Shown here: positions 26,181 through 37,196 of the stretch, one piece after another
How positions within the stretch are numbered: position 1 is the first letter of the stretch
Layout of the letters: every line of letters starts with the position of its first letter
DNA from: Diphasiastrum complanatum
Taxonomy: Eukaryota; Streptophyta; Lycopodiopsida; Lycopodiales; Lycopodiaceae
Assembly (NCBI GenBank): GCA_029204225.1
Contig: CM055106.1
Coordinates: forward strand, 41,620,368 to 41,684,367
DNA: 64,000 nt
Reading direction: 5' to 3'
Translations under genes and position numbers: made by a program
Notes under the pieces: generated by a model
The model's database searches: none
The model's input: the letters and a program-made list of their open reading frames with translations, nothing else
Told to the model about the DNA's origin: nothing

Positions 26181-28240
26181 TAGTGAATTTTTGTGTGTAG
26201 AATGTTGTTTTTCTTATGTTTACGAAATCACATGTGTGAATACTGATATTGTACAATTGTTGTACGGAGAGGAATAGTAGCATATGATATCTAAGTTTTT
26301 ATAAAAAGTTATTATTGAGTTTTCATCTTCTATGTGTAGTGGATGCACGATTTTTCACATTGGTAATGAAGCTAGTGTGCTCTCCAAATTAGCCAAAGAT
26401 CAAAGGGCATAATTATTGTGAGCTGATTTTTTCACATTGGAAATTTGAATCAAGTTCACGATGATTAAGAATTTGTTTGATTGCTCTACAGCAGAAAAAA
26501 GCTTCCTATCACACATGTATTAAAGAGTTCTTGTTGAAATTTAAGCTTTGGGCTTACAAAAATTTGAGTTTTTATAGGACAATTTCTCAAGAGTGTTTGC
26601 AATTGGTGTGCTCTCAATTCATCACCATTTTGAAAATGGACCAAAGTAGGTGCTTGATCAAGTCTATTGAATTCAACGACCTCATCTGGTTGGACCTACA
26701 CACGTAGGGTTCCAAATCCCTCTAGTTTATTAACTAGGATTAGGGTTGCCTTACATTTCAAATTTGGTTAAATTTTGGTTGTTTTGCTTGATATGATTCT
26801 AATTGATTTTGATCAGTAGAAATGGATCAAGCGAACACTTGGCCAAGATACTCATCAGATTTGAATTTAAAACTGTCGAATAATATGAAATGGCTAAACA
26901 AAATGAATGATATTGGACTCTTTATCCAAGCAAAGAAATTTTGTTGAATATGAGTTAAAAGTTGTTGAAATCCAATTTTGTGGGATTTTCGTTCTTGTAA
27001 TTTCATATTCTAAGTTCGACAGTTTGTTAGCATTGACGAAATAATGCAAAGCCGATTAATAAAAGGAAAAACGGTCCAATTTAATTTTTGAATGAAAAAT
27101 TTGCTAAGTGATAGGAATAATCTAAAGTTAGAAAATAGAATGTGTATCTTGGATTCAACCTAGTTATAGAATAACTTGTTCATGAAAATAAATTTTTTAG
27201 ATTTTTTTCCTACAATAATTAACTTAACATTTACTATGTGTCTATGAACTTTCTTTGTGCTTTAGCAAGATGAGATTTTTAGGGAACTGAAAATCCTAAG
27301 GGGGAAAGTAGAGTGGACATCGAGAGTAGTAAGTGTGCTTTGGAAAAGTATTTTGTAATAATACCGATTAAGAATCTTTAATCTAGAATTCATCTAGTTG
27401 AATCCATAACAAATATCTTTGTAATTATGAAATTATTCACAAGTTTGGGATGTAATTTGTGATGTTAGAAGTATAATTTAATACATTGATCACATTGGAC
27501 ATGTTTCTTGACATAAGCTTATCCCTAGAGTTAACGCTCTCGGATCAGTAGACATTTGAAGCTTATTACTGTCCTGAAAGGGTTGTTAATGTGATGTTGA
27601 ATTATGTTGATCATTCTAATCATGTGTGGATTTGGTATATCCATCTAAAAGACATGCCACTCATCCAAATAAATGGATTCTCAAGTTTTTTGTAACGGAA
27701 CAAAATCTTCTATATGGATTATAGGACAACTAGATGGATTAGTGGATCTCTAAAAAAGTCAAATTAAATGGTTAAGAATATTTTTGGAGGGAAAGTTGAT
27801 GGTATGAGACATCAATAATTCCAAAGAGGAGGTTCTAGGACCATAAGGATCTGAATCCGATTGATAATAGTAGGCTTCGATGATTATTCGATGTCGATCT
27901 AAACCATTGGTCAAATTTTATTTTGTGAAATTTCGAGGTTTAATCTAGATCCCAAGTGGGTATTTCACCATTTACAAAATCAAAAACCTTTAAAAGTATT
28001 TCTCACTTTCTAAAACCCTTCTTAGAAATGTTTTTGATACTAGACATGTGATTGATTTCATATGATCCTTTCCAACAGAGTTATTCTTCCGAAAGACTGT
28101 TATATCGTGACTTACAACTTGTATGAATAGGCTTGGAATTCAGGTAAATTCCAAGGTGATTGTGTATTAATTTCGTCTTTTATGCATAGATGGATTTTAG
28201 ATAGATGATGGTTGGGCTCTAATTACATCAATGAGGTAAA
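26181..28240. other. no feature recognised
   Basis: About 2 kb without a supported gene; short frames only. Confidence 0.45.
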
Positions 28241-28450
28241 TTTATTATGAAAATTTATGAATCAAACTAATAATTCATATAATTGTTTTTATTTTTATTT
28301 AAATTGACATAATAATGGATAATAAACAATTATGTATATATTATCTTTATTTTTTAATTACAATATCTGTTTTGCAATTACAGGTGTCTTAAAAATTAGA
28401 AAAGAAAATAATTTTGACCAAAATGAAAACAATATTTCCAACAACAAGAC

Positions 28451-28663
28451 ATGTTTTTACTAAATATTTGTGGAGTTAATTTTGTGGAATTAAATGATTT
28501 TATCAATGAGCACAAATCGAAAAAAGATAAATTTGAGAAAAAATATAAGGATAGTCGAGTTGTAAAACTTATCTATAAAGTATTTCACATAAATACTAGA
28601 ATTAAAACAAATATATATTGCAATAAAATAGTCACTAAAAACAAGTTTTTTTTTTTTAAATGA
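28451..28663 (+). pseudogene. lysine-rich open frame upstream of the GIY-YIG relic
   Basis: Seventy codons containing VNFVELNDFINEHKSKKDK and a basic tail ending in a poly-Phe run. It may be an upstream part of the same broken gene, since it lies on the same strand 150-340 bp before it. I do not recognise a domain. Confidence 0.3.
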
Positions 28664-28802
28664 TATGTTGTCAAAAGATTTGTAAAAGACCTTTTGAAAT
28701 AATGCGCCATACAAATTCCAAAGACTATCAATACAAATAGAGCATCCATAAAATATTTGGAATCACAAACAAATAAATCATATTATATAATATGAAACTT
28801 AT

Positions 28803-29171
28803 AATATGAAGATGATATTCCAATACATGATTGGAAAGATTTGATAGAATTTGAAGCAGATTCAATATATAAAAATCTTGCAAAGCAATTAGAAGGCCTT
28901 TCACAATCCGAAGAGCGAATTACAAATGGACCAATCACCATTAAATCAACAACGAAGGTGATGAATAACTCAAGATTTATATACAAGATAGAATGTTTAG
29001 TAAATAATATGATTTACATAGGACAAACAAAAAACTTACAAAAGAAATATCACAACACAAAAACACTCCGCAAGAGAAAATGTTCAGAGATATATCTACT
29101 TTTACTTCTTTTGAAAAATACCTTAGAAAGAAATATTAGAAATTTTGAATTATAAGAATAGAGCAAATAGA
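28803..29171 (+). pseudogene. GIY-YIG nuclease-like relic
   Basis: The translation carries FIYKIECLVNNMIYIGQTKN (28972-29031), matching the GIY...YIG signature of GIY-YIG endonucleases, including the spacing of about ten residues. About 75 residues of unassigned sequence precede it. After a frameshift near 29043 the typical distal pattern reappears (RIEQIDDKI at about 29155). The usual Arg helix residues are lost around the shift. Such domains occur in homing endonucleases, large DNA viruses, Penelope-like elements and host repair nucleases. The absence of the C-x2-C spacing seen in many Penelope copies and the AT-rich lysine-rich context lean to a viral or homing-type source, but this is not settled. 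Confidence 0.6.
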
Positions 29172-29739
29172 TGACAAAATTTTACACTAAAATAAATCCC
29201 AATCAATTCTAAGGGGAGGATGCAAGATCGAGATCCAAACTATGAGCTAGAATCAAGACCAAAACTAGCTAATTTGGCATTTAATTTCACAATGGCCACA
29301 TAGATTTGATCAAATACATAGAAGTAATCAACTTTAGTACCTTCCAAATCATGTAATTAATGCATAAAATCACTCACATCCAATAGCTATAACTCGCCAC
29401 CCAAAGACAATGTTGATAAAAGTGAAAAAACTTGATTTGTCTTCATATTTGGATGGAGATCCCATCATACATTTATACATTTCAAGCTTAGGGCATCTAT
29501 GTACTTATCATAACCTAACCCTAACATCTAACCTAATAGGTCATTGGATCCACCCTAACATGGGGTCAAGATCTCAAGATCCAAAAACAACGTAAAACAT
29601 GTTACTTTTAACTACTAGAATTTTTCTAGCTTATCTAAGCACACTTTGGCCTCATTTCAAAGATGCTATCACAATGTAATATAAGGAATGAATTCTTGGG
29701 AAAGCATCCTATGCTATTTGGCACATGTGGCATCTATTT
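29172..29739 (-). repeat. 3' LTR of the mosaic element
   Basis: Starts TGACAAAATTTTAC in plus orientation, as does 35379. It shares with it long stretches such as ACTCACATCCAATAGCTATAACTC and the segment around AACCTAACCCTAACATCTAACC. It lacks the 478-bp insertion and two short segments present in the other LTR. Confidence 0.88.
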
Positions 29740-29939
29740 ACCCATACTTTAGAATTCAAAAGAACTTCATTACAAAACTCAGCAAATGAAATACAAAATG
29801 TACCCCCCTTTTCAATTTGTCTTTCCTTGTCCACAAAAATGAGCATTGATAGATCCATCTTTGCTCTTGTGGCTCTCCTTGGAATAGTTAAAGCTCTCGG
29901 ATTTTGCTCCTCCTCTTGATCAAGCTCCTCCTTGATCTC

Positions 29940-30400
29940 AGCCATATCTTTGCCAATATGATTCTTAGAGGATTCATCATTCAAGATTACAAACATTGTG
30001 GCTCTACCATTGCTCTTTGTGCTAGCAAAATGTACATCCAAATGAATCAACTTAAGAGGATGAGTAATCTTAGTGATAGTGTTAGAGAAAGGCAACCTAT
30101 GTGCTTTAGCCAAAGTTTTCCTCCTTTTCCATGGATATTGAAAGGCCTAGAGCAAGCTCCTCCTTGCATGCGGCTTACATCGACTTTGTGTTGATGTGAC
30201 CAAGCCTCTTGTGCCACAAATCATTTGCGGCAATTTGTCCTCCTTGGCTACCATCACAAATTGGTCAGGATCTACAAAAGCATCAAGCTTAAACAACCTC
30301 CCAAACCTTCTTCCTCTTACTATGATGTTCCCATTCTTCTTGATGTTACATATATTAGTAGAGAACTCCACAATGAAACCATGATCTAAAAGTTGGCCAA
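29940..30400 (-). pseudogene. Copia gag-pre-integrase and integrase N-terminus
   Basis: Minus-strand reading gives QLLDHGFIVEFSTNICNIKK with GRRFGRLFKLDAF (pre-integrase region), then an integrase zinc-finger remnant with several shifts, then GKAHRLPFSNTITKITHPLK and LIHLDVHF, the first catalytic Asp region of Copia integrase. The frame then leaves the family near 29940. It lies downstream of the RT fragment, the reverse of normal order. Confidence 0.75.
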
Positions 30401-31222
30401 CACTAGACTGGGTTTGTAGTTGGCCATTCCATACTTTTTTAGCACGTTGTTGAGATATCGTTGCTAACTGATGAAGATCAGTCTGCTGGGTCGATCTCGT
30501 TGAATTTGGATTCCGAGACAATAGTGGGCTGGACCCATGTCAGTCATCTTGTATTCTTGGACCAGCATGCATTTTGTATCATTCATCAGATTCAGATTAT
30601 TACTGAATAAGAGTGTATTATCTACGTAGAGAGTGATGATGATGAAGTAATCTGATACAGACTTGAAACAGACATTCGAGTCTGTTGGAATGAAACCATT
30701 CTCTATCATAAATGTATTGATCTTTTGAAACCAAGCTCTGGGTGACTATTTCAGCCCGTAGAGCGCCTTGTGAATTCTGCATACAAGGTGTTGTTACTTG
30801 CCATTGAGTTCGTATCCCTCTGGCTGCGTCATGTAGATTTTCTCTTCAATGGTTCCATTGAGGAAAGCGGTCTGGACATCCATCTGATGAACTTTGAGAT
30901 CTGCTGCAGTTGCAAAGGAGAGGAGTAGGTGGATCGAAGCATGTTTGACGACTGGGCTAAAGGTTTCTGAATAATCCAGATCTGGATTATGGGAAAAGCC
31001 TTTGGCGACTAGCCTGGCCTTCTAACAATTTCGCCTTCCTTCAGCGTCGTACTTTGTCTTGAATATCCGTTTGCATGGAATTGGATTTTGGTCCTTTGGC
31101 AGCTTAGTGAGTGTCCATGTTTGATTCTCCAACAGAGAATCGAATTCGGTGTCCATTGTTGCTTTCCACTGGTCGGCATTAGGAGTAAACATCGCCTCAG
31201 CAACTAAGTTTGGTTCCTGCAC
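30401..31222 (-). pseudogene. Copia reverse transcriptase fragment
   Basis: Minus-strand pieces in order: TMDTEFDSLLENQTWTLTKL (about 31140-31190), HQMDVQTAFLNGTIEEKIYM (about 30840-30900, other frame), HKALYGLK followed by a stop, then IITLYVDNTLLFSNN (about 30595-30640; the catalytic YVDD reads YVDN), and YKMTDMGPAHYCLGIQIQRD. Stops and shifts are frequent. It ends near 30405 where the pre-integrase region of another Copia copy begins. Confidence 0.82.
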
Positions 31223-31238
31223 GAAGTAACAGGCCGGA

Positions 31239-31645
31239 TCATTTATAAATTTGGATGGAGATGGTCTGGACTTGTTCGACCTTCTGGGTTGAACTTTGGT
31301 CCTCTAATGTGGGTTCTCGTTGAGGTTTTGACTCATCTTCTAAGTCAGCGTCAAGATTTTGCAGTTGAATCTCTAGATCAGGATTGACTGGTTGTTCAAT
31401 CCATGAGTCGGAATTCTCAACAACTTTTCCTTTGTGGTCGAGGAATTGGTCTTCCACGAAAATGACATCACTACTGATGAATGCCTTCTCGGTATCCAAA
31501 TTGTAGAGCTTGTATGCCTTGCGATTTTGGGATTAGCCAATGAAGATTATTTTCCTGCTCTTGTCATTTAGCTTTTTTCTTCGATCCTCGGGGATCTGTG
31601 CGAAAACGATACATCCAAACACTCGAATATATTTGCGTGAGCAAA
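31239..31645 (-). pseudogene. Copia integrase C-terminal region and linker
   Basis: Reads YIRVFGCIVFAQIPEDRRKK, then NDKSRKIIFIG with a stop, then KAYKLYNLDTEKAFISSDVI, the conserved end of the Copia integrase. An acidic linker leads to the RT. The join to the Gypsy RNase H fragment is at about 31645. Confidence 0.8.
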
Positions 31646-32268
31646 ATTATAGAGGGTATTTCTCCTTCAGTAAGACATCGTCGGATAATTCCATCTAACC
31701 CTTGCTTGTAGAATTGTCCTGCAATTAACGTATAAGGTTTAGTTTTGAGGACCAACGCACGTTGTTCAGGTTTAGAGAAGGAATGATCCATTTGCCCTGA
31801 AGATAAATATTCTGTAATATTCTTAGCCCATACAGGTGTAGAGTCAACTTGGAAAAGGATTGCATCGAGTAAATCATCGTTGACGCCTTGATCAGGGGTA
31901 GAAAGGTTAGGAATTCGGGATAGATGGTCTGCTAGAAAATGCTCCCTTACGAACCACGATCCCAAAATCACATTCTCGCAGTAATAGGATCCATCTAGTA
32001 ATACGACCTGTGGTGCAGGTCTTTTGATGAGATACAACAGTGTTTGATGATCAGTGAAGAACGCAGAGACTTTTCCTAGAAGATAATGGCAAAGCTTCTG
32101 AACCGCATATACCATTGCCAAGGCTTCGTGTTCGGTAGTGGTATAATTGACTTCAGCAGGTATCAATTGTCGACTAAGAAAACGGATTAGGTAGTCCTTT
32201 TGAATTCTCCCGATTGGATGAGTACTGCTCCAATGGCATACTTGGATGCATTGGTATGCACATGGAAT
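31646..32268 (-). pseudogene. Gypsy RNase H fragment
   Basis: Shows HTNASKYAIGAVLIQ (RNase H start, about 32225-32265) and, after a frame change, FLSRQLIPAEVNYTTTEHEA and LAMVYAVQKLCHYLLGK, then FTDHQTLLYLI and DHLSRIPN. These are the typical Gypsy RNase H words up to the pol linker. It is fused directly to the gag zinc-knuckle region; protease and RT are missing. Confidence 0.85.
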
Positions 32269-33103
32269 TCTTGGCTGTTGGGATATGATTTCGCAGTTGA
32301 GGGCATTCATTAGCAGTGTGATGTTGTGAGCAAATTGGACACCAGACAATTTCCCTTGCTGGAAAGGATTTCTCAGCAATCCGTTTCATGGCGGTTTGAA
32401 AATCGGCAATGAGTTTATCCATATGAGATTGTTGAGCTTTTTGCCATGTTTCCATTTGATGTAGAAGTTCAAAAGACTGAACAATATTATCAGACTTCAG
32501 GTGATTAGGAGGGTCCGGATTCTTAGATTTCTTTTCACGATGGTCAAAGTCATCGTCGGAATCTTCGTCTTTGTCACGGGTAGCATCGGTCATCACATCT
32601 TTAAGTTGATCATAATGGTCAACTGGTTTGAGTTCACGGCGGATGTTTATAGGCAATCCAACTAAGAATAGTTTTATGGCCATTAGTTCGGTGATATTTT
32701 CATCAACACATTCTACTTCGAGGCCTTTAAAACGCTCAATAAAGTTTCGGACAAACTCTTCGCGACACATCTTGATATGAGTAATTTGAATGAACGAGCT
32801 CTGAGTCGGTTTGGCTGGTTTGAAACGCTTGATGAGAGCGTCCTTGAGGGTGGTCCAAGAAGCAAGATCAGGAGCTTCGAGATTCAAGCACCACTCCTTG
32901 GCGGTGCCATAGACTACCATGGGAAATAGGCGAAGCTTTTCAGTTTCAAAGGTATCTCCATGAAAACGGCATGCATTATCAAAGTTTTGGAGAAATTGGA
33001 TTGGGTCAGATTCGCCATCGTACTTTGGTGCATCGATACGTGGAATTCTTCATTCTAGTCGTGGAGGTGTCGGATTAGAAGATTCAGCACAGTCACAAGA
33101 CAT
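32269..33103 (-). pseudogene. Gypsy gag fragment
   Basis: ATG at 33103, then an in-frame TGA about 17 codons later. The capsid region includes FETEKLRLFPMVVYGTAKEW and DLASWTTLKDALIKRFKP, followed by an acidic/basic linker and one zinc-knuckle-like CPICSQHHTANECP. This is the retrotransposon gag (UBN2-type) layout. It ends at the deletion that fuses it to RNase H. Confidence 0.82.
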
Positions 33104-33940
33104 GATGCAGAATACAAATGAGTAGGACAGTACTGTACTTGACAAAATGGCAGTTTGCTTGCAGAATGGATAGTGTAGGACAAAAACTGGTCTTTCTGAT
33201 TGTGATAGAATTTGCAGATAGGCTGAGAAATCGTGGAGAGACAGATAAATTTAACTGTAATATTTGCGAATTCTGACAAAGAGTTCTGAATGTCAGAATA
33301 GTGATTTTTTTAGATTTTCTAGAAAAAAATTGGAGTTTCAGAATTCACTGGTAGGATAGGGAAATCGTGCTCTTCGAGAACGAATTCTTAGGCTATATGG
33401 CAAATTCTAACAGAGATGTTTGACTGGCAGATAGGAAACATGATAAAAAATGTGATTTTCTGACAATAAACGGGCAAAATCTCTGGATAGAATTCGCGAA
33501 GCTGCTGGAGGACTGATCTTGATGAGATCTAGCCTCAGTGAAGCCGGCGAATTTTAGGACAAAGATTTGGGTGAAAAATAAGGGATTTTGACAGTATATT
33601 AGGCTGTTTTCTCAAAATCTGACCATGGTCAGAATTCGTGGAGGTGATAAAATGAAAGATCAAGGTTTGTTAGGGTTGCAGACAGGTTGGCAAATTCTGA
33701 TATACCTTTTTGGTTGTGAAAAAGGTCACTTGGATCACTTCTTTTGAAGAAAATGCCCAAGTTGACTCTTTTGTTGCTTCCCCCCGGTTTGAAAAGTTGC
33801 TCCGCAGCTCGTGTAGGACCTGGAGAGACGATGCGTGATGTTTGTTGGTAGATAGAGACAAGCACACAAGCAAACATACAATACGAAAACAAAAAAACAA
33901 AAGAAAAAGGAGAATAAGCTAAGTAAAAAATATTTAAAAA
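33104..33940 (-). other. Gypsy leader between primer site and gag
   Basis: No coding feature. GAATTCT-type words recur several times, and open frames here are short and unsupported. It occupies the position of the untranslated leader of the Gypsy part. Confidence 0.4.
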
Positions 33941-33956
33941 GCGGCAACGACGCCAA
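33941..33956 (-). other. Gypsy-type primer-binding site
   Basis: On the minus strand TTGGCGTCGTTGCCGC resembles the TTGGCGCCGTTGCCGGGG site common in plant Gypsy elements. It follows an LTR-like end (ACTCACA), which marks the 5' LTR boundary of the Gypsy part inside the mosaic element. Confidence 0.6.
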
Positions 33957-35365
33957 TGTGAGTATTTCTAGTTTACGCGATGGCTAAATCTACTTACAGG
34001 TGTAGTATAGGGATGTAGAGATTCGTCCACTTTTTAAGTTTCTACAACAAGCTTCAACAGAATACGAAAAGAATCAACATGAATGAAAACACTAAAGCTT
34101 GCCGAACTAGTGCCTGTAACAGAAATAAAGCTAATTAATGACAACAATAAAATTCCTTGCTAAGGCAAACCCAACTAGCAAGATTACTAAATCCTACGTA
34201 ACACCCAAAGGGAGATAATAAAAATTGCGACTAAACTAAGCAATAAACACTTAAAACCATGCCACAATTAAAGGCCAATGAAAGGAGGCAAGAGGAGGCC
34301 CGAGCACCTTCCCTCAAGCTATGCACCTTCCAATGAGAACACAATGAAATGCAAGATAATCACAATAGTAATTTTGCCTTAATCACAAAGTGTTGTTTAC
34401 AATGCAAATACCTCTCCTTTTATGGCAAAGAGAGTCTTCCATAAGTGTTTACTAACTTATGGAACTAATCTATTTCTAGCCTTTTTAGAACTTCTTAGGA
34501 TTTAGAACTTCAAATTTATTAACTTAGAAAAACTTAAGATAAAATATTTTCTAAGTTTCCTAAGTCTAATTCTAAATCTAAGTTTAAGCTATTTTATTAT
34601 TATCTAAGCTTCTACTCATGGACTTACAAAACACATGCCATGGCTGAAGTTTATTGACAGATACTCATACGTGGTCTTACAAAACACATGCCACGAAGTT
34701 TTAATTATTTCTTTTTTTATTCTCTCTGTGTTAGCACAGTTGCTAACAATTTACTATAGATTTGATCAAAACTAGTCTCCTCCTTGATTTCAACTTCACA
34801 AGAAGGGAATCCACCTATACTGAACCAAAAGCACTTTATAGCACACAAATGTCTCACAAAAAAAGCCTTCTAAATTCAGGTTGAATCACATTGACATATT
34901 CAATCACAAAACTATCCAAAAACGAGCCGAAATGAAACACAATCTTCACTAGTTTTGCATTTCTTGATGAAGAAAACATCAAAACACTTGATCTAAACCT
35001 AAAAGGTGTATTTTAGGACCTTAAGAAGCCTAAGAATGACCTAATTAAGCTCTGAAATGTCTGATTTAAAAACCTAAAGAGTGGCAGCATTCAAATCCTT
35101 ATGAAAATCTCTACTAGGAGACATGTACTCCAAGATTCAGCTCATAAGAAAACTCTAATTTGGTTTGATTGAATGGAAATGGCTCAGTCTTGGTTCTTGC
35201 CGCTATAACTCAACAAAACAAGTTTCCTTTGATCTATTCTCCAAATGAAACCAAATTTGGAGGAACAATCACTAGATTAGCAGCTACTACCAAGGACAAA
35301 ACCAATACTACCCAAATCTAGGATCTAAGCTTGAGAAAATCAAATCTAAAGCTCACTTTTGATTA
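33957..35365 (-). mobile_element. presumed Gypsy 5' LTR and Copia leader remnant
   Basis: Non-coding interval between the Gypsy primer site and the Copia primer site. By position it should hold the 5' LTR of the Gypsy part followed (to the right) by Copia leader sequence. The outer LTR edge could not be placed. ACAAAACACATGCCA occurs twice near 34627 and 34677. Confidence 0.4.
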
Positions 35366-35378
35366 GGCTCTGATACCG
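35366..35378 (-). other. Copia primer-binding site
   Basis: The minus strand reads CGGTATCAGAGCC, the initiator-tRNA-Met-type site, touching the inner edge of the right-hand LTR. Confidence 0.75.
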
Positions 35379-36481
35379 TGACAAAATTTTACAACAAAAT
35401 GAATCCCAATCAATCCGAAAAGTGATGGAGGATGCACAAATCAAAGATCTAGATCCAAACTATGAGCTAGAATCAAAACTAGCTAATTTGACATTTAACT
35501 CCACAATGGCCACATAGATTTGATCAAATACATAAAAGTAAAGTGCAACAACCTTTTCAGACCTGTAATCAACTTCAGTACCTTCCAAAGCATGTAATTA
35601 ACGCATAAAATCACTCACATCCAATAGCTATAACTCATCACCCAAAGACAATGTTGATATAAGTGAAAAAACTCAATTTTTTTTCATATTTTGATAGAGA
35701 TCCCATCATACATTTATACATTTCAAGCTTGGATCTAAACATTTTAGGGCATCTCTGTACTTATCATAACTGTAGAGACCCTAAAGGATTGCCCCTATGA
35801 TGAGGATAGGAGAACACAATAAGAGAGACTATGTAGCCAAACTGCCCAACCAATCCTAGATCAAAACTGGATCTAGCCCCCAAGCCATGCCATGTGAAGC
35901 AAGAGGAGAAGAGAGAAACTGGTGACCTAAACCCAATATGTCAACGGGAGAATCCCTACCTCAGTATAAAGAGAGTAGAGTCATGTGTATGAAACCGTGC
36001 AACTCCCATGCAGGTCAAGTATAAATAGATCACATCTCTTCATGCAGTCCTCCTACCTATATCCGTCACACAGGCATGCAATACTCCATATGTCTCAATT
36101 AGAGTGTCTGGGTCCTCTCAAGGTAATTAGTCACAAACAGGCCTTGACATGGAATTAAATCATGGTGTGACCAATAATCTCGAGTACTGGAAGGCCGGTC
36201 TACCATATTAGGACTATTCCAGGTCCTTAATCGAATATGGCCATAACAATAACCTAACCCTAACATCTAACCTAATAGGTCATTGGATCCACCCTAACAT
36301 GGGATCAAGATCTCAAGATCCAAAAACAATGTAAAACATGCTATTTTTAGCTCCTAGAATTTTCCTAGCTTATCTAAGCACACTTTGGTCTCATTTCAAA
36401 GATGCTATTACAATGTAATATGAGGAATGAAATCTTGGGAAAGCATCCTATGCTATTTGGCACATGTGGCATCTATTTACA
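35379..36481 (-). repeat. 5' LTR of the mosaic element, interrupted
   Basis: Homologous throughout to 29172-29739 except for a 478-bp solo LTR (35771-36248) and two short indels. In minus orientation it starts TGTAAATAGATGCC. Confidence 0.88.
35771..36248. mobile_element. solo LTR with 5-bp target duplication
   Basis: A 478-bp insertion starting TGTAGAGACC and ending CCATAACA is flanked on both sides by ATAAC. The uninterrupted sister LTR has this ATAAC once at the same point. It contains a TATA-like AGTATAAATAG near 36029. The strand and parent element are unknown. It is the youngest insertion in this stack. Confidence 0.88.
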
Positions 36482-36752
36482 TCTACATACATTTTTATAA
36501 AAAAAAAGACGTATAAAAGATATAACATTTTAGAATGCAATCCAAGTCAATAAAAAAATATATCGCATAAATTAAACTTTTTATTTATATCATTAAATTT
36601 ATCTCTATTTTTTTTATAAATAAGTTTGCAATCACATAAGATGGAATGCCATTTTTATTTTTAGATATCTAAAATCTATTTTCATTAAAATCAAAATATG
36701 ATATAATATAAATTACACATAATTCATGTGTTTTATAATTTTCGATATTAAA
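36482..36752. other. AT-rich block, middle part
   Basis: About 270 bp of very AT-rich DNA like that at 28241-29171 and 43207-44330, between the mosaic LTR element and the mini-Helitron. No gene is readable. Confidence 0.5.
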
Positions 36753-36922
36753 CTAGTAACGCCTGCCCACCCAACGACGGACAAATTCAAATGTGACGGA
36801 CAACACGCGTGCCCGTGTGCAGGAAATCGCAAGGGGGAATTCCAAGCAGTTCACGCTGCCCGTCACAGCGTGACGGGCAACGTGAGCTGCCCAGAAACCC
36901 AAATTTTTTTAGTATATATAGA
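36753..36922 (-). mobile_element. 170-bp mini-Helitron (copy B)
   Basis: On the minus strand it begins TCTATATATACTAAAA and ends GGCGTTACTAG followed by a host T, the TC...CTRR-T pattern of Helitrons. A short GC-rich hairpin-like stretch precedes the end. A near-perfect 45-bp palindrome (36848-36892; two 21-bp arms with two mismatches) lies inside. It has no coding capacity. Its 5' TC abuts the CTAG end of copy A directly. Confidence 0.7.
36848..36892. repeat. 45-bp palindrome inside the mini-Helitron
   Basis: The arms begin GCAGTTCACGCTGCCCGTCAC and are separated by three bases from GTGACGGGCAACGTGAGCTGC. Two mismatches lie in the 21-bp arms. A related, shorter inverted arrangement of AGCTCAC and GTGAGCT is found at 43145-43174 in copy A. 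Confidence 0.8.
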
Positions 36923-36952
36923 CTAGCGAAGTTTGCCCGTTGATGATGGGCG
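36923..36952 (-). other. Helitron copy A 3' terminus
   Basis: The minus strand has GCCC and GGGC arms (about 36952-36936), spacer AAACTTCG, and CTAG, directly followed by TC of copy B. Confidence 0.65.
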
Positions 36953-37099
36953 GGGGACGACGATTTGGGTGACGACCGATGGTTTAAGAAGAAAGCCTAT
37001 GGTCGTTGACGGGTGGCCGATATACATGTGTGTATATACGTGGCCGAAGTGTGTCTGCCAATGGCGAGTGGCCGATGAGGTGTGTGTGTGCGCGAGTGA

Positions 37100-37103
<4 letters not shown>

Positions 37104-37195
<92 letters not shown>
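37104..37195 (+). repeat. compound (AT)n(AG)n(AC)n microsatellite
   Basis: Three dinucleotide tracts follow one another (about 28, 26 and 36 bp). The open frames of CVCVC, SLSLS and IYIYI type are artefacts. Confidence 0.98.

Positions 37196-37196
<1 letters not shown>

Larger units (their letters stand above)
28241..29171 (+). other. AT-rich block, left part
   Basis: Base composition drops to roughly 20% GC by eye, clearly below its left flank. A lysine/asparagine-rich frame at 28451-28663 and a GIY-YIG relic (28803-29171) lie on the plus strand. The block stops at the mosaic LTR element and appears to continue at 36482 and again at 43207. Confidence 0.6.
29172..36481 (-). mobile_element. 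mosaic LTR retrotransposon (Copia LTRs, mixed Gypsy/Copia interior)
   Basis: Two long direct repeats (29172-29739 and 35379-36481) bracket a minus-strand interior. Their inner edges carry an initiator-tRNA-type primer site on the right. Reading 5' to 3' on the minus strand, the interior holds: Copia primer site; a Gypsy LTR end and primer site; Gypsy gag; Gypsy RNase H; Copia integrase C-terminus and RT; then a second Copia piece with gag-pre-integrase and the integrase zinc finger; then the 3' LTR. A functional Copia has integrase before RT in one polyprotein, so this order cannot be an intact pol. All frames contain stops. No convincing target-site duplication is visible. Confidence 0.8.

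Noticed and set aside
28803-29171. Definite endogenous giant-virus insertion
   Set aside because: One decayed GIY-YIG domain and AT-richness are suggestive only; no capsid, polymerase or other viral hallmark gene is seen.
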